Assembly (NCBI GenBank): GCA_035943095.1
Contig: DASZCN010000099.1
Span: 1 to 50,310 of the forward strand
Length of the DNA stretch: 50,310 bases
Direction of reading: 5' to 3'
Origin: AG41 sp035943095
GTDB lineage: Bacteria > Gemmatimonadota > Gemmatimonadetes > Gemmatimonadales > GWC2-71-9
The notes under the pieces are model-generated. The model was not told where the DNA came from. It saw only the letters and a program-made list of their open reading frames with translations, and made no database searches. Shown piece by piece: positions 9,180 to 16,436 of this stretch. Made by a program: the position numbers and the translations under genes. Position 1 is the stretch's first letter. The number at the start of each line of letters is the position of its first letter.

Positions 9180-9303
9180 CGGTCGCGCAGCAGCGCGCGC
9201 CCTGCAAGGAAGACTCCGGGCTTTGGCTACCTTCTCGGCTCATACCGTTTGCGCTTCCTCACTTGTGTCTCCGAGGTGAGGGGTTGGCGCTTCCAAGACA
9301 ACC

Positions 9304-9317
9304 AATACTTAGGTATT
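9304..9317. promoter_or_regulatory. Possible ArsR operator (short AT-rich palindrome)
   Basis: AATAC-TTAG-GTATT, a perfect 5-bp inverted repeat in a short AT-rich patch, about 60 nt upstream of the ArsR-type gene. A related GTATTTAC and AAGTATG follow at once. ArsR repressors commonly bind such palindromes in their own promoters. The site is short, so this is suggestive only. Confidence 0.4.
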
Positions 9318-9377
9318 TACAAAAGTATGCCACGGCCGTAGAATCCCTCAGTCAGATCGCGTAGCCCAAGCCATCGG

Positions 9378-9731
9378 ATGGTGTCGGACATGGCTCAACC
9401 CGCAGTCGCTGACGAAGTGTTTCACGCCTTGTCCAATCCGACTCGGCGGAAAGTCCTGGAGCACTTGTCTGTCGGACCAGCCACCGTCAGCGAATTGGCG
9501 GCACCGTTCGACATGCAACTCCCCTCGTTCGTGCAGCACCTCTCTGTTCTGGAGCAGAGCCGACTGGTGAGGTCGAAGAAGCGTGGACGAGTGCGGACGT
9601 ATGAGATCGCACCCGAACGGTTCAAGGTCGTTGAAGACTGGCTGGCCCAGCGGCGTCAGTTGTGGGAAGCGCGATTGGACCGGTTCGACCAATACGTCAA
9701 ACAACTCAAGAAGAAGGAATCACAATCATGA
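9378..9731 (+). CDS. ArsR-family winged-helix transcriptional regulator
   Basis: A 117-residue repressor of the ArsR/SmtB fold. VFHALSNPTRRKVLEHL leads into the winged helix, and the recognition region reads SFVQHLSVLEQSRLVRSKKRGRVRTYEI. No cysteine metal site (CVC-type) is present, so metal sensing is unlikely. It belongs to the common type that sits before an SRPBCC/AHSA1 gene. The start is ATG 9378 or ATG 9390; neither has a clear ribosome binding site. The stop overlaps the next gene as ATGA. GC content falls visibly here compared with the flanks, which hints at transfer. Confidence 0.9.
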   Translation: MVSDMAQPAVADEVFHALSNPTRRKVLEHLSVGPATVSELAAPFDMQLPSFVQHLSVLEQSRLVRSKKRGRVRTYEIAPERFKVVEDWLAQRRQLWEARLDRFDQYVKQLKKKESQS

Positions 9732-10237
9732 GCGAGCAATTCACGTTCAATCCGAGACTTGATTTCGCTATCGAACGGTTCATCGACGCTCCGACGCGCC
9801 TCGTCTGGGAAGCGTTGACGAAGCCGGAGCATCTCAAGGAGTGGTACATGCCCAAGCCTTGGGGGCGTGTGTCGCGAACCGAAATGGACGTGCGACCGGG
9901 CGGCATCTTCAGCATCGACATCGCAACGGCAGACGGTCAGGAATTGCCCAACCTCGGCTGTTTCCTGGAAGTGATTCCGATGGCGCGACTCGTTTGGACC
10001 TCGATGTTGTTCCCCGGCTATCGTCCGGCTGTCTTTGACGACATTCCGATCACCGCCATCGTCACGATGGAAGCCGTGGGAACCGGCACGCGCTATGTCT
10101 TCACCGCGCTGCATCGTGATGAAGCGGATTGTGAGAAGAACAAGGCCTCGGGTTTTCAGCAGGGGACGGAGATCGCGGTCGATCAGTTTGTGGAGCACGT
10201 GCACGCGATGAAGTACCGCGCGGTCGGTACATCATGA
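9728..10237 (+). CDS. SRPBCC / AHSA1-domain protein
   Basis: A 169-residue protein of the START/Bet v1-like superfamily, activator-of-Hsp90 type. Typical features: the opening RFIDAPTRLVWEALTKPEHL, then EWYMPKPWG, DVRPGGIF and, near the end, FQQGTEIAVDQFVEH. These proteins form a hydrophobic ligand cavity; the ligand is not predictable. The real start is ATG 9728, inside the ATGA overlap with the ArsR gene. The frame continues upstream but without family similarity. Its stop overlaps the start of the metallo-beta-lactamase remnant by another ATGA, so the three formed one operon. Confidence 0.9.
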   Translation: MSEQFTFNPRLDFAIERFIDAPTRLVWEALTKPEHLKEWYMPKPWGRVSRTEMDVRPGGIFSIDIATADGQELPNLGCFLEVIPMARLVWTSMLFPGYRPAVFDDIPITAIVTMEAVGTGTRYVFTALHRDEADCEKNKASGFQQGTEIAVDQFVEHVHAMKYRAVGTS

Positions 10238-10497
10238 ACGCCCCCGCCACAATCACCATCACGCCAGTCCGCGTTGCCGACCTGCTCGCCGAGGGCGAGC
10301 GGATGCCGGTCTACGTGCACGTCATCGACCATCCCGATGCGCGGGTGCTGGTCGACACCGGCATGACGGAGCTCCACCCGGCGGTGGCCGACCTCGATCC
10401 CCGCCTCCGTCCACTGAGCAAGCAGAACTTCGACCTCGCCGGCATCGACGTCGTCGTCAACACACACCTGCACTTCGACCACTCAGAGCCTGGATGA
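10234..10497 (+). pseudogene. Truncated metallo-beta-lactamase-fold hydrolase (N-terminal remnant)
   Basis: The 87 residues match the start of an N-acyl-homoserine-lactonase-like metallo-beta-lactamase: RVADLLAEGERMPVYVHVID, VLVDTGMTELHP and the metal motif HLHFDH at 78-83. The frame then ends at SEPG and a stop, where family members continue with C/S-G-GN and about 160 more residues carrying the remaining metal ligands. No continuation appears in other frames downstream, so the 3' part was lost by recombination or deletion near 10485. The intact ATGA overlap with the SRPBCC gene shows it was once the third gene of the operon. It should be inactive. Confidence 0.8.
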
Positions 10498-10641
10498 TGC
10501 GAGACCGGGGAAGGGACCCAGAGCTTCGCGAGGTCGTTGAGAGGCTGCTTCGGATGTCGCTTCGCGGAGCAGAGAAGGCGAGGCCTTCGATGGCCGTCCA
10601 GCACCCATCCCGCAATCCGCGCGGGTGAGGCATAATATGGA
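10498..10641. other. Non-coding stretch after the metallo-beta-lactamase break
   Basis: 144 nt with no recognisable gene. It contains GC-rich direct echoes (GCTTCGCGAGG and TCGCTTCGCGGAG) and near its end an AT-richer GAGGCATAATATGGA just before the DUF2911 start, which may contain a promoter -10. I could not match it to a known mobile element, and it lacks the GTTRRRY ends of an integron site. Confidence 0.3.
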
Positions 10642-11814
10642 ATGCGTTACCGCGAGACTGTAGCAGCTGCACTTCTGATGATCCTCGGCTCGTGCGCACG
10701 AACCGCGATGTACGGGTTCGTCGCCGTCCTTGGCGATGACACCACCTCGGTGGAGCGCGTCACGCGGACCGGCAACCGCATCACGGGCGATGCGATTGGA
10801 CGCTCCCCGACCGTAACCCGCCGGCACTGGGAGGCCGAGCTGGGGCCAGACGGTGCCATCAAGAGCTGGTCCTTGGACACCTACATCCCGAATGCGCCGC
10901 CTGACAGCCAGCGGATCCACCACACGGCGGCGTTCACCGATCGCGCGACGTCGTTCACGCGCCGCACGTCTGCGGGAACGCGCTCCTGGGCGTACCGGAA
11001 GGACTACGCCGAAACCGTCCCCTGGAACGCGTTCGTGTACGCCACCTGGGAGCTGCTGCTGGACGCGGCGCGCCGCCAGCCTGACTCGAGCCGCGCCCGG
11101 ATTGGCCAGTATTTCTTCGAAGGGTGGGACGAGGGTCACGTGGGCTATGCCGACATCGCGCGCAATCCCGATGGGTCGTATGCGATCAGCAGTACCGGCC
11201 TGGCCGGCGTGGGGACGGCGCGCGTGGATGCGAGCGGCCGCCTGGTGTCGTACTCGGGCCAGGGCACGACCTATAAGCAAGAAGTCCGCCGCATCACGAA
11301 CGTGCCCGACATCGACACGATCGCGGCGCGGTTCGCGGCCGACGAAAAGCGCACCGGCCTCGCGACGTCGCTCAGTCCGCGTGACATCGTGCGCGCCACG
11401 GTTGGTCGAGCCTCACTGATCATCGACTACGGCCGGCCCTCGCGGCGCGGGAGAACGCTCGTTGGCGGCCTGCTTCCGTACGATGAAGTCTGGCGCACCG
11501 GGGCAAACGCGGCGACTCAGTTGTCGACCTCGGCGCCTATGGAGCTTGCCGGCGTCGCCTTGCGTCCCGGCACCTACACCCTCTGGACGCTGCCGAGCCG
11601 GAACGGCGTGTCGCTCGTCATCAACGGCCAGTCCGGTCAGTGGGGCACGGAATACGATGCCGGCAGGGACGTCGCGCGTCGGCCGATGACGGTGGATTCC
11701 GTGCCCCGGAACGTCGAGCTTTTCACCATTCGCATCGATGGATCGCCGCCCAGAATGGTGATGGAGTGGGGTCGATTTCGATGGAGTGCTCCGATCCACG
11801 TAACTGCCCGATGA
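10642..11814 (+). CDS. DUF2911 domain lipoprotein
   Basis: A 390-residue predicted lipoprotein. The N-terminus has a charged start, a hydrophobic stretch and a lipobox LGSC (Cys at residue 18). Residues about 45-235 are an unassigned beta-rich region. From about 240 onward the DUF2911 domain is clear: IDYGRPSRRGRTLVGGL, YDEVWRTGANAAT, GTYTLWTLPS, INGQSGQWGTEYD and MVMEWGRFRWSAPI. Biochemical function is unknown. ATG 10642 is the start that exposes the signal peptide. It stands alone on the + strand between the broken metallo-beta-lactamase gene and the integron cassette. Confidence 0.85.
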   Translation: MRYRETVAAALLMILGSCARTAMYGFVAVLGDDTTSVERVTRTGNRITGDAIGRSPTVTRRHWEAELGPDGAIKSWSLDTYIPNAPPDSQRIHHTAAFTDRATSFTRRTSAGTRSWAYRKDYAETVPWNAFVYATWELLLDAARRQPDSSRARIGQYFFEGWDEGHVGYADIARNPDGSYAISSTGLAGVGTARVDASGRLVSYSGQGTTYKQEVRRITNVPDIDTIAARFAADEKRTGLATSLSPRDIVRATVGRASLIIDYGRPSRRGRTLVGGLLPYDEVWRTGANAATQLSTSAPMELAGVALRPGTYTLWTLPSRNGVSLVINGQSGQWGTEYDAGRDVARRPMTVDSVPRNVELFTIRIDGSPPRMVMEWGRFRWSAPIHVTAR

Positions 11815-11904
11815 CGAGAGAGCGCTAGCAGTTGGGGGGTGTAGCGGAGGGCACAGGATTCGAATGCGTTTCAACTCAAGAGGTGGCCAGGAGCGCGAGG
11901 AGCA

Positions 11905-11994
11905 GCCTAACGGATCGCGCTTAAGCTGCGGCGCGCTGAGAAAAGATTCATTCCTTAATCTACGCGCGCCGTCAACTTCAAGCGCATGTTAGGC
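11905..11994 (-). repeat. Integron attC recombination site (90 bp)
   Basis: On the - strand it reads R'' GCCTAAC (11994-11988), L'' CTTGAAGTTGACGG, a variable centre, L' GCAGCTTAAGCGC, then R' GTTAGGC (11911-11905). L'' and L' pair except for one extra G in L'', which is the extrahelical base that sets attC polarity, so the site points along the - strand. The centre has a further GCGCGC stem and an AGATT/AATCT stem. The length is within the usual attC range. The stop codon of the cassette gene lies one base before R''. Confidence 0.85.
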
Positions 11995-12003
11995 ATCAGT
12001 GTC
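11988..12003 (+). repeat. Left copy of 16-bp cassette-end inverted repeat
   Basis: GTTAGGCATCAGTGTC, exactly inverted at 12306-12321. The first 7 bases are the attC R'' box. The remaining 9 (ATCAGTGTC) go beyond any known attC requirement. Confidence 0.8.
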
Positions 12004-12286
12004 TAGTCGCGAGCCAGATCTGAACGCCGATGCCGATGACGTTGAGTACAGCGAGGACAATCACAATCCAAGTAAGCTTGCCCGTAGCCTGGTTCTCTCG
12101 GCGCAAGAAGCTCTGGGTCAAGAGCGCGTTGATTGTGATAACACGGTTGATGGACAAGGCGTCGAGCCTGTCATTGTGCATCGCTAGGGCGGAGCAGAGT
12201 TCAAGGTATTCGAGGAGCGTCTCGTCAGAGGCCGTGCGCACGCTGCCAGATGTGAAAGCTTCGGTGAGATCCTGCCATGTCCGCAC
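11996..12286 (-). CDS. Cassette-encoded small membrane protein of unknown function
   Basis: A 96-residue protein with a charged helical N-terminal part (about 1-65) and a single C-terminal transmembrane helix (WIVIVLAVLNVIGIGVQIWLA). I prefer the GTG at 12286 because AAGGAG sits 6 nt upstream; a GTG at 12310 in the same frame would place that ribosome binding site inside the gene. The TGA stop is 1 nt from the attC R'' box, as in typical gene cassettes. I do not recognise the family. Tail-anchored small proteins of unknown role are common in integron cassettes. Confidence 0.75.
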   Translation of the reverse strand: MRTWQDLTEAFTSGSVRTASDETLLEYLELCSALAMHNDRLDALSINRVITINALLTQSFLRRENQATGKLTWIVIVLAVLNVIGIGVQIWLATRH

Positions 12287-12305
12287 TGGCCTCTCCTTGA
12301 AAGCC

Positions 12306-12321
12306 GACACTGATGCCTAAC
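12306..12321 (-). repeat. Right copy of 16-bp cassette-end inverted repeat
   Basis: GACACTGATGCCTAAC, the exact reverse complement of 11988-12003. On the - strand it gives the cassette start GTTAGGCATCAGTGTC. Confidence 0.8.
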
Positions 12322-12437
12322 CATGATTCGACAGCTTAGCCCTCCGACCCCGATGTGGCAACGCACGTCCCGCGCGGCGCTCCAAGTGCACCAGACCCGA
12401 ATTAGGCGGCGGACGAGAATGGACCAGGTGGGGCGGG

Positions 12438-12899
12438 CTACGCAGGGGGCGACGAACGTCCCAGCGCCCAGCGGCCCGGGCCGTAGACGGCGATCATCAG
12501 TAACCCCCCCATCATGCCCACGTTCTTGAAGAAGTGAGTCTCGTTGGCACCGGCCGCCATACCCATCATGTGCCAGAACCCATGCAGCCGCACGCTGACG
12601 ATGCCGAGGTAGACGAACATGATCGCCGCGGCGGGCCGGGCCTTCCAGCCGGTGATCAAGCAGAGCGAGCCCGCCGCCTCGATCACCAGCGCCGCGCCCA
12701 GGAGCGGCGCGATCATTGTCATCCCCTGTGACGCCATATACGCGACCTGACCGGACCACCCGAGGGCCTTCCCCAGCAACGCGATGATGAACTCCGCCGT
12801 GATCGCCAACCGAGCCAGGAGGGGCAACAACCCCCACCTGAGCCATTCGGGTGGCGACCTCCACGACGGGTGCTGAGACGCAGGCGCAGCGGCGGTCAT
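12438..12899 (-). CDS. DoxX-family membrane protein
   Basis: A 153-residue protein with four hydrophobic segments (about 25-45, 60-80, 88-108, 125-142). DoxX-type features include RLAITAEFIIALLGKALGW, IEAAGSLCLITGW and the C-terminal HFFKNVGMMGGLLMI, which matches the usual DoxX end. DoxX relatives occur in oxidoreductase or thiol-stress complexes, but the role here is unassigned. The ATG start at 12899 has GAGAGGA upstream. It is divergent from ggt, with about 125 nt between them. Confidence 0.88.
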   Translation of the reverse strand: MTAAAPASQHPSWRSPPEWLRWGLLPLLARLAITAEFIIALLGKALGWSGQVAYMASQGMTMIAPLLGAALVIEAAGSLCLITGWKARPAAAIMFVYLGIVSVRLHGFWHMMGMAAGANETHFFKNVGMMGGLLMIAVYGPGRWALGRSSPPA

Positions 12900-12988
12900 T
12901 GATCGTCCTCTCTAAGATGTGGTGGCGGCCGGCGGTTAGTGTCAGCATACCGTTACGACTCGGTGAGGACCCCCCGACTCCGCTTCCC

Positions 12989-13019
12989 GTTGACCAGCGC
13001 TCGGGTCAACGTGCACAAT
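12989..13019 (+). promoter_or_regulatory. Candidate near-leaderless promoter with operator-like inverted repeat for ggt
   Basis: TTGACC at 12990-12995 and CACAAT at 13014-13019 are separated by 18 nt and resemble -35 and -10 elements. The ATG of ggt begins only 6 nt after the -10, so the transcript would be leaderless or nearly so. The spacer holds an inverted repeat, GTTGACC (12989-12995) and GGTCAAC (13004-13010), which could be a repressor site. Confidence 0.4.
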
Positions 13020-13024
13020 TCGGC

Positions 13025-14818
13025 ATGCGCCGCCCGCTCGCTCTCGGCCTGTTACTCCTCGTGGCATGCGCCCGCGGGATCAAGCCGCCGGCGACCATCC
13101 CGGCCAGCATCCCCGAACTGCCCCCGCTCCCGCCACCGATCGCCGCACCCGCCCCACCGCCACCCACACCAGGCCCACTCATCGCCGCCGGGTGGCCGCT
13201 CGGCGAGCGCGTCAGGCCGGTCGAGGGCACCCACGCGGTCGTGGTGAGCTCGCACCAGCTCGCGAGCGACGTGGGCCTCGACATCCTGCGTCGCGGCGGC
13301 AACGCCGTCGACGCGGCGGTCGCGGTCGCGTTCGCCCTCGCCGTGGTGCACCCCGTGGCCGGCAACATCGGCGGCGGTGGCTTCATGATGATCCGCCTGC
13401 ACGACGACACCGTGCGGGCCCTCGATTTCCGCGAAACCGCGCCGGCGGCCGCGACCCGCGACATGTACATCGACTCGGCCGGCGTCCCGACCGAGGCGTC
13501 GCTCACCGGCCATCGCTCCGTCGGTGTACCGAGCACGGTCGCCGGGATGTACGAGGCGCATCGCAAGTTCGGCCATCTCCCGTGGAAGGAGCTGGTCGCG
13601 CCCGCGGTCGAGCTCGCGCGAGACGGACACCCGCTCGACGGTGTGCGGAGCCGTCAGATCGCGCGGGAGGCGGAGCGGCTCGCCCGCTTCCCAGCCTCGC
13701 GAGTCCAATTCCTCCCGAATGGCGAAGCGCCACCCCCCGGCACGCGGTTCGTCCAGGCCGACCTCGCCCGAACACTCCAGCTGATCGCCGACAGCGGCGC
13801 GCGGGCGTTCTACCACGGCAGCATCGCGGATTTGATCGTGCAGGAGATGTCTCGCGGGGGTGGGCTGATCACGCGAGAGGACCTCGCGCACTATCAGGTG
13901 AAATGGCGCGCACCGATCGAGATCGATTATCATGGCTACGCGGTCTACACCATGCCGCCCCCATCGGGCGGCGGAGTCACGCTCGCGGAGATTCTGAACG
14001 TGATGGAGGGATACGCGCCGCTCCCGCCCTTCGGGAGCGCTACCCTCATGCACCTCCAGACCGAAGCCATGCGCCGGGCCTATGCGGACCGCAACACCCT
14101 GCTCGGTGACCCGGACTTCGTGCGCATGCCGCTCGAGCGCCTGCTCTCGAAATCCTACGCGGCCACGCTGCGGGGAGCGATCGACCCCCAGCACGCGACG
14201 CCGACCGTCGCGGGCAGCGGCGGCGGGCGTTCGCAGAACCCGCAAACCACGCACTTCTCGATCGTGGACGCGGAGGGAAACGCAGTCTCGTGCACAACGA
14301 CGCTCAACAATGACTTTGGGAGCGCGGTCACGGTGACCGGCGCCGGATTCCTGCTCAATGACGAGATGGACGACTTCATGACGGCGCCCGGCAGGCCGAA
14401 CCTGTTCGGTCTCGTGCAAGGCGAAGCGAACGCCATCGCGCCGGGTAAGCGGATGCTGTCCGCGATGACGCCGGCGATGGTCGTCGATCCGGGGGGCAGC
14501 CTGTTTCTGGTGCTCGGCTCACCCGGTGGGTCGCGCATCCCGACCGCGGTCTATCAGGTGATCACCAATATGATCGATCAGGACATGCCGCTCGCGAGCG
14601 CGGTGACCGCCCCGCGGATTCACCACCAGGCGGTCCCGGATGTGCTACACGTCGAACCTGACGGCTTCGTGCAATCGTCGATCGACTCGCTCGAAGCGAT
14701 GGGTCACCAGGTCAGCTCGTGGAGCTACAAGACGGAAGTGAACTCCATCGCACGCGCCGCCGCCGGCTGGGTCGGCGTGGCGGACCCACGGCGCGGCGGC
14801 GGCGCGGCGGCCTACTGA
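13025..14818 (+). CDS. ggt: Gamma-glutamyltransferase (Ntn hydrolase), predicted lipoprotein
   Basis: Transfers or hydrolyses the gamma-glutamyl group of glutathione-type substrates outside the cytoplasm; the precursor self-cleaves. It has 597 residues. The N-terminus is a lipoprotein signal with lipobox LVAC (Cys14) followed by a Pro-rich linker to about 60. The large-subunit region starts at VVVSSHQLASDVGLDILR and includes HPVAGNIGGGGFM. The nucleophile is Thr408, first residue of TTHFSIVD, and the small subunit continues with NDEMDDF and GSPGGSRIPT. The frame stays open upstream, but ATG 13025 is the start that gives the signal peptide. It is a single-gene unit. Confidence 0.94.
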   Translation: MRRPLALGLLLLVACARGIKPPATIPASIPELPPLPPPIAAPAPPPPTPGPLIAAGWPLGERVRPVEGTHAVVVSSHQLASDVGLDILRRGGNAVDAAVAVAFALAVVHPVAGNIGGGGFMMIRLHDDTVRALDFRETAPAAATRDMYIDSAGVPTEASLTGHRSVGVPSTVAGMYEAHRKFGHLPWKELVAPAVELARDGHPLDGVRSRQIAREAERLARFPASRVQFLPNGEAPPPGTRFVQADLARTLQLIADSGARAFYHGSIADLIVQEMSRGGGLITREDLAHYQVKWRAPIEIDYHGYAVYTMPPPSGGGVTLAEILNVMEGYAPLPPFGSATLMHLQTEAMRRAYADRNTLLGDPDFVRMPLERLLSKSYAATLRGAIDPQHATPTVAGSGGGRSQNPQTTHFSIVDAEGNAVSCTTTLNNDFGSAVTVTGAGFLLNDEMDDFMTAPGRPNLFGLVQGEANAIAPGKRMLSAMTPAMVVDPGGSLFLVLGSPGGSRIPTAVYQVITNMIDQDMPLASAVTAPRIHHQAVPDVLHVEPDGFVQSSIDSLEAMGHQVSSWSYKTEVNSIARAAAGWVGVADPRRGGGAAAY

Positions 14819-14839
14819 CAGAGCGGGCCTGCGCCCCAG

Positions 14840-15613
14840 TCAAACCGTCAGCGGCTTGTCCAGCTTGATCGTGATGGCGCCGCCCTTCGGAATCACGACG
14901 TCGATGTCACGCGATGCGCGGGCCGCAGCCGCACCGGCGGCCGCTCCTGCGGCACCGCCGATTACGGCGCCCTTCGTATTCTTGCCGACGATCTTGCCGA
15001 GGATGGCGCCGGCCACGGCACCGCCCGCGACCTTGGCCGCGTCCGCCTTGGTCACGCCACGGCCCTGCATCACCGTATCCTTCGAGACCACGGAGGCGCT
15101 GATCGGATAGCTCTTCCCCCGCACGCTCACGCTCGTCACCGACAGCTCGATCCTACCGGTCGAATTGGGGTTGGGCGCCGGCTCCGCGGCCGTAATGGTC
15201 CCCGACACCGACGAGCCAGCCGGAATGACCACGCGGCCGGTGGCATCCTTCACGTCCTGACCCACCGTAGCGGTGAAGGGATCCCCCGCGTGTGCCGTGC
15301 GGGTGCTGATCGAGTCATTCGCCGTGAGCGGAACGCGCGCGCCGGCCGACAGCATCAGGGGCGCGGGTGCAGCGGGCTTCGCGGGCGCGGGCTTGGGCGC
15401 CGGCGCCTTTTTCGCATCCGGAGCCGGCTTCGCCGCCCGGGTCGCCGCTGACGGCACGTCTTTCATGGCAGCCGTGGATTCGGTCGGCGCCAAGGTCAGG
15501 TTACGGGCCGTCGAGTCCGCGGACTGGCTCGTCTGCTCGCCCTTCGCGCAGGCGAACAGGCCGACGATGGACATGGTGGCGATGGGTAGCAAGTAGTTCC
15601 GTTTCATGGACAT
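14840..15613 (-). CDS. Glycine-zipper lipoprotein
   Basis: A 257-residue lipoprotein with lipobox LFAC (Cys22). An Ala/Pro/Lys-rich disordered linker spans about 55-85. A beta-rich domain follows at about 88-180 (VVIPAGSSVSGTI, RIELSVTSVSVRG), similar to the TrbI/BON-like pattern of secreted small beta domains. A glycine zipper runs from about 192 to 232 (GGAVAGAILGKIVGK, GGAAGAAAGAAAA). The end IPKGGAITIKLDKPL again suggests a beta strand. Glycine zippers can insert in membranes; the precise role is unknown. It is convergent with ggt and has its own upstream promoter candidate. Confidence 0.8.
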   Translation of the reverse strand: MSMKRNYLLPIATMSIVGLFACAKGEQTSQSADSTARNLTLAPTESTAAMKDVPSAATRAAKPAPDAKKAPAPKPAPAKPAAPAPLMLSAGARVPLTANDSISTRTAHAGDPFTATVGQDVKDATGRVVIPAGSSVSGTITAAEPAPNPNSTGRIELSVTSVSVRGKSYPISASVVSKDTVMQGRGVTKADAAKVAGGAVAGAILGKIVGKNTKGAVIGGAAGAAAGAAAARASRDIDVVIPKGGAITIKLDKPLTV

Positions 15614-15669
15614 GCCCCCGTTTCAGGAATCGAGAGGACAATATAGGGCGAATGGGCCGTCACAGTTCC

Positions 15670-15678
15670 ATTATAACA
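15670..15678 (-). promoter_or_regulatory. Extended -10 promoter for the glycine-zipper lipoprotein gene
   Basis: On the - strand TGTTATAAT, an extended -10 element, lies about 56 nt before the ATG. A convincing -35 is not visible, as expected for extended -10 promoters. This perfect TATAAT stands out in the GC-rich background. Confidence 0.5.
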
Positions 15679-15719
15679 CGTCGGCCGGTCTAAGGCCCTG
15701 CGACAGCGCACGTTCCGGG

Positions 15720-16436
15720 CTAGAGCCGGCTCTTCACGAACTCTGGCGTCAGCCCCTGGAGCCAGCTCGCGAGCAGCGTGAAACGGTCGGTGACGAGCAG
15801 GAGACCGAGGACGATCAGCAGCACGCCCGCGACGCGCTCCACCCACACGATGTACGGGCGGAACTTCTGGAACCAGACGAGAAACCGGTCCAACGCGACC
15901 GCGGCCAAGAGGAACGGCACCGCGAGACCGAGAGCATACGCCGCAAGGAGACCGGCGCCGTGGGTGAGACTCGCCTGCGCGGCGGCCATGGTCAGAATCG
16001 CGCCGAGGATCGGACCGATGCATGGTGTCCAGGCGGCGCCGAACGTGATCCCGACCACTGCCGACCCGGCGTACCCGAGCGGCTTACGGGCGAGCTCGAT
16101 CCGGCGCTCCCGCATGAGGAAGGCGGGGCGCAATACGCCGATTAGGTAGAGTCCGAACAGGATGACGATCACGCCACCCACGCGGCCGATCCACACCTGC
16201 GAGTGCAGCAGGACCACACCCAGCGCCGACGCCGTCGCGCCGAGGGCGACGAACACGAGCGAAAAGCCGGCGACGAACCAGAGCGCATGGAGCAAGGCAG
16301 TGCCCCGCCGCACTTCGAGCTCCTCGAACGTCAGTCCGGTGAGAAACCCGACGTAGCTCGGGATGAGGGGCAACACGCACGGCGAGAGGAAGCTCAGCAG
16401 CCCGGCGAGGAACGCAATGGTGAATGAAGGCGTCAC
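15720..16436 (-). CDS. ccdA: CcdA/DsbD-type cytochrome c biogenesis thiol-reductant transporter
   Basis: A 238-residue six-helix membrane protein that moves reducing equivalents from cytoplasmic thioredoxin to the periplasm. The two conserved cysteines sit in LSPCVLPLIPSYVGFLTG (helix 1) and AAWTPCIGPILGAIL (helix 4). GTG 16436 is the start: it gives helix 1 directly and overlaps the arginine decarboxylase stop as GTGA. An upstream extension of the frame is Arg/His-rich shadow. No thioredoxin-like partner or cytochrome c gene is adjacent, so its client is unclear. Confidence 0.9.
   Translation of the reverse strand: MTPSFTIAFLAGLLSFLSPCVLPLIPSYVGFLTGLTFEELEVRRGTALLHALWFVAGFSLVFVALGATASALGVVLLHSQVWIGRVGGVIVILFGLYLIGVLRPAFLMRERRIELARKPLGYAGSAVVGITFGAAWTPCIGPILGAILTMAAAQASLTHGAGLLAAYALGLAVPFLLAAVALDRFLVWFQKFRPYIVWVERVAGVLLIVLGLLLVTDRFTLLASWLQGLTPEFVKSRL

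Larger units (their letters stand above)
11911..12320 (-). mobile_element. Solitary integron gene cassette
   Basis: About 410 bp bounded by GTTAGGC recombination points: G/TTAGGC at 12321/12320 and the R' box of the attC at 11911/11910. It has one ORF on the - strand followed directly by its attC, the standard cassette plan. GC content is clearly lower than its neighbours. No integrase, attI or second convincing attC is in the window, so it looks like a single cassette inserted at a secondary site or the last piece of an array. Confidence 0.75.

Noticed and set aside
10498..10641. An IS or transposon remnant at the metallo-beta-lactamase break
   Set aside because: No transposase fragment, terminal inverted repeat or target duplication could be seen.
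11840..11875. tRNA-like 3' end (GGATTCGAATGCG) before the attC
   Set aside because: No acceptor stem, D-arm or anticodon arm can be built around it.
12315..12405. A second attC site right of the cassette (GCCTAAC at 12315, AATTAGGC near 12400)
   Set aside because: The right R box is imperfect and the inner sequences do not pair as L boxes, so only the recombination point GTTAGGC is supported.
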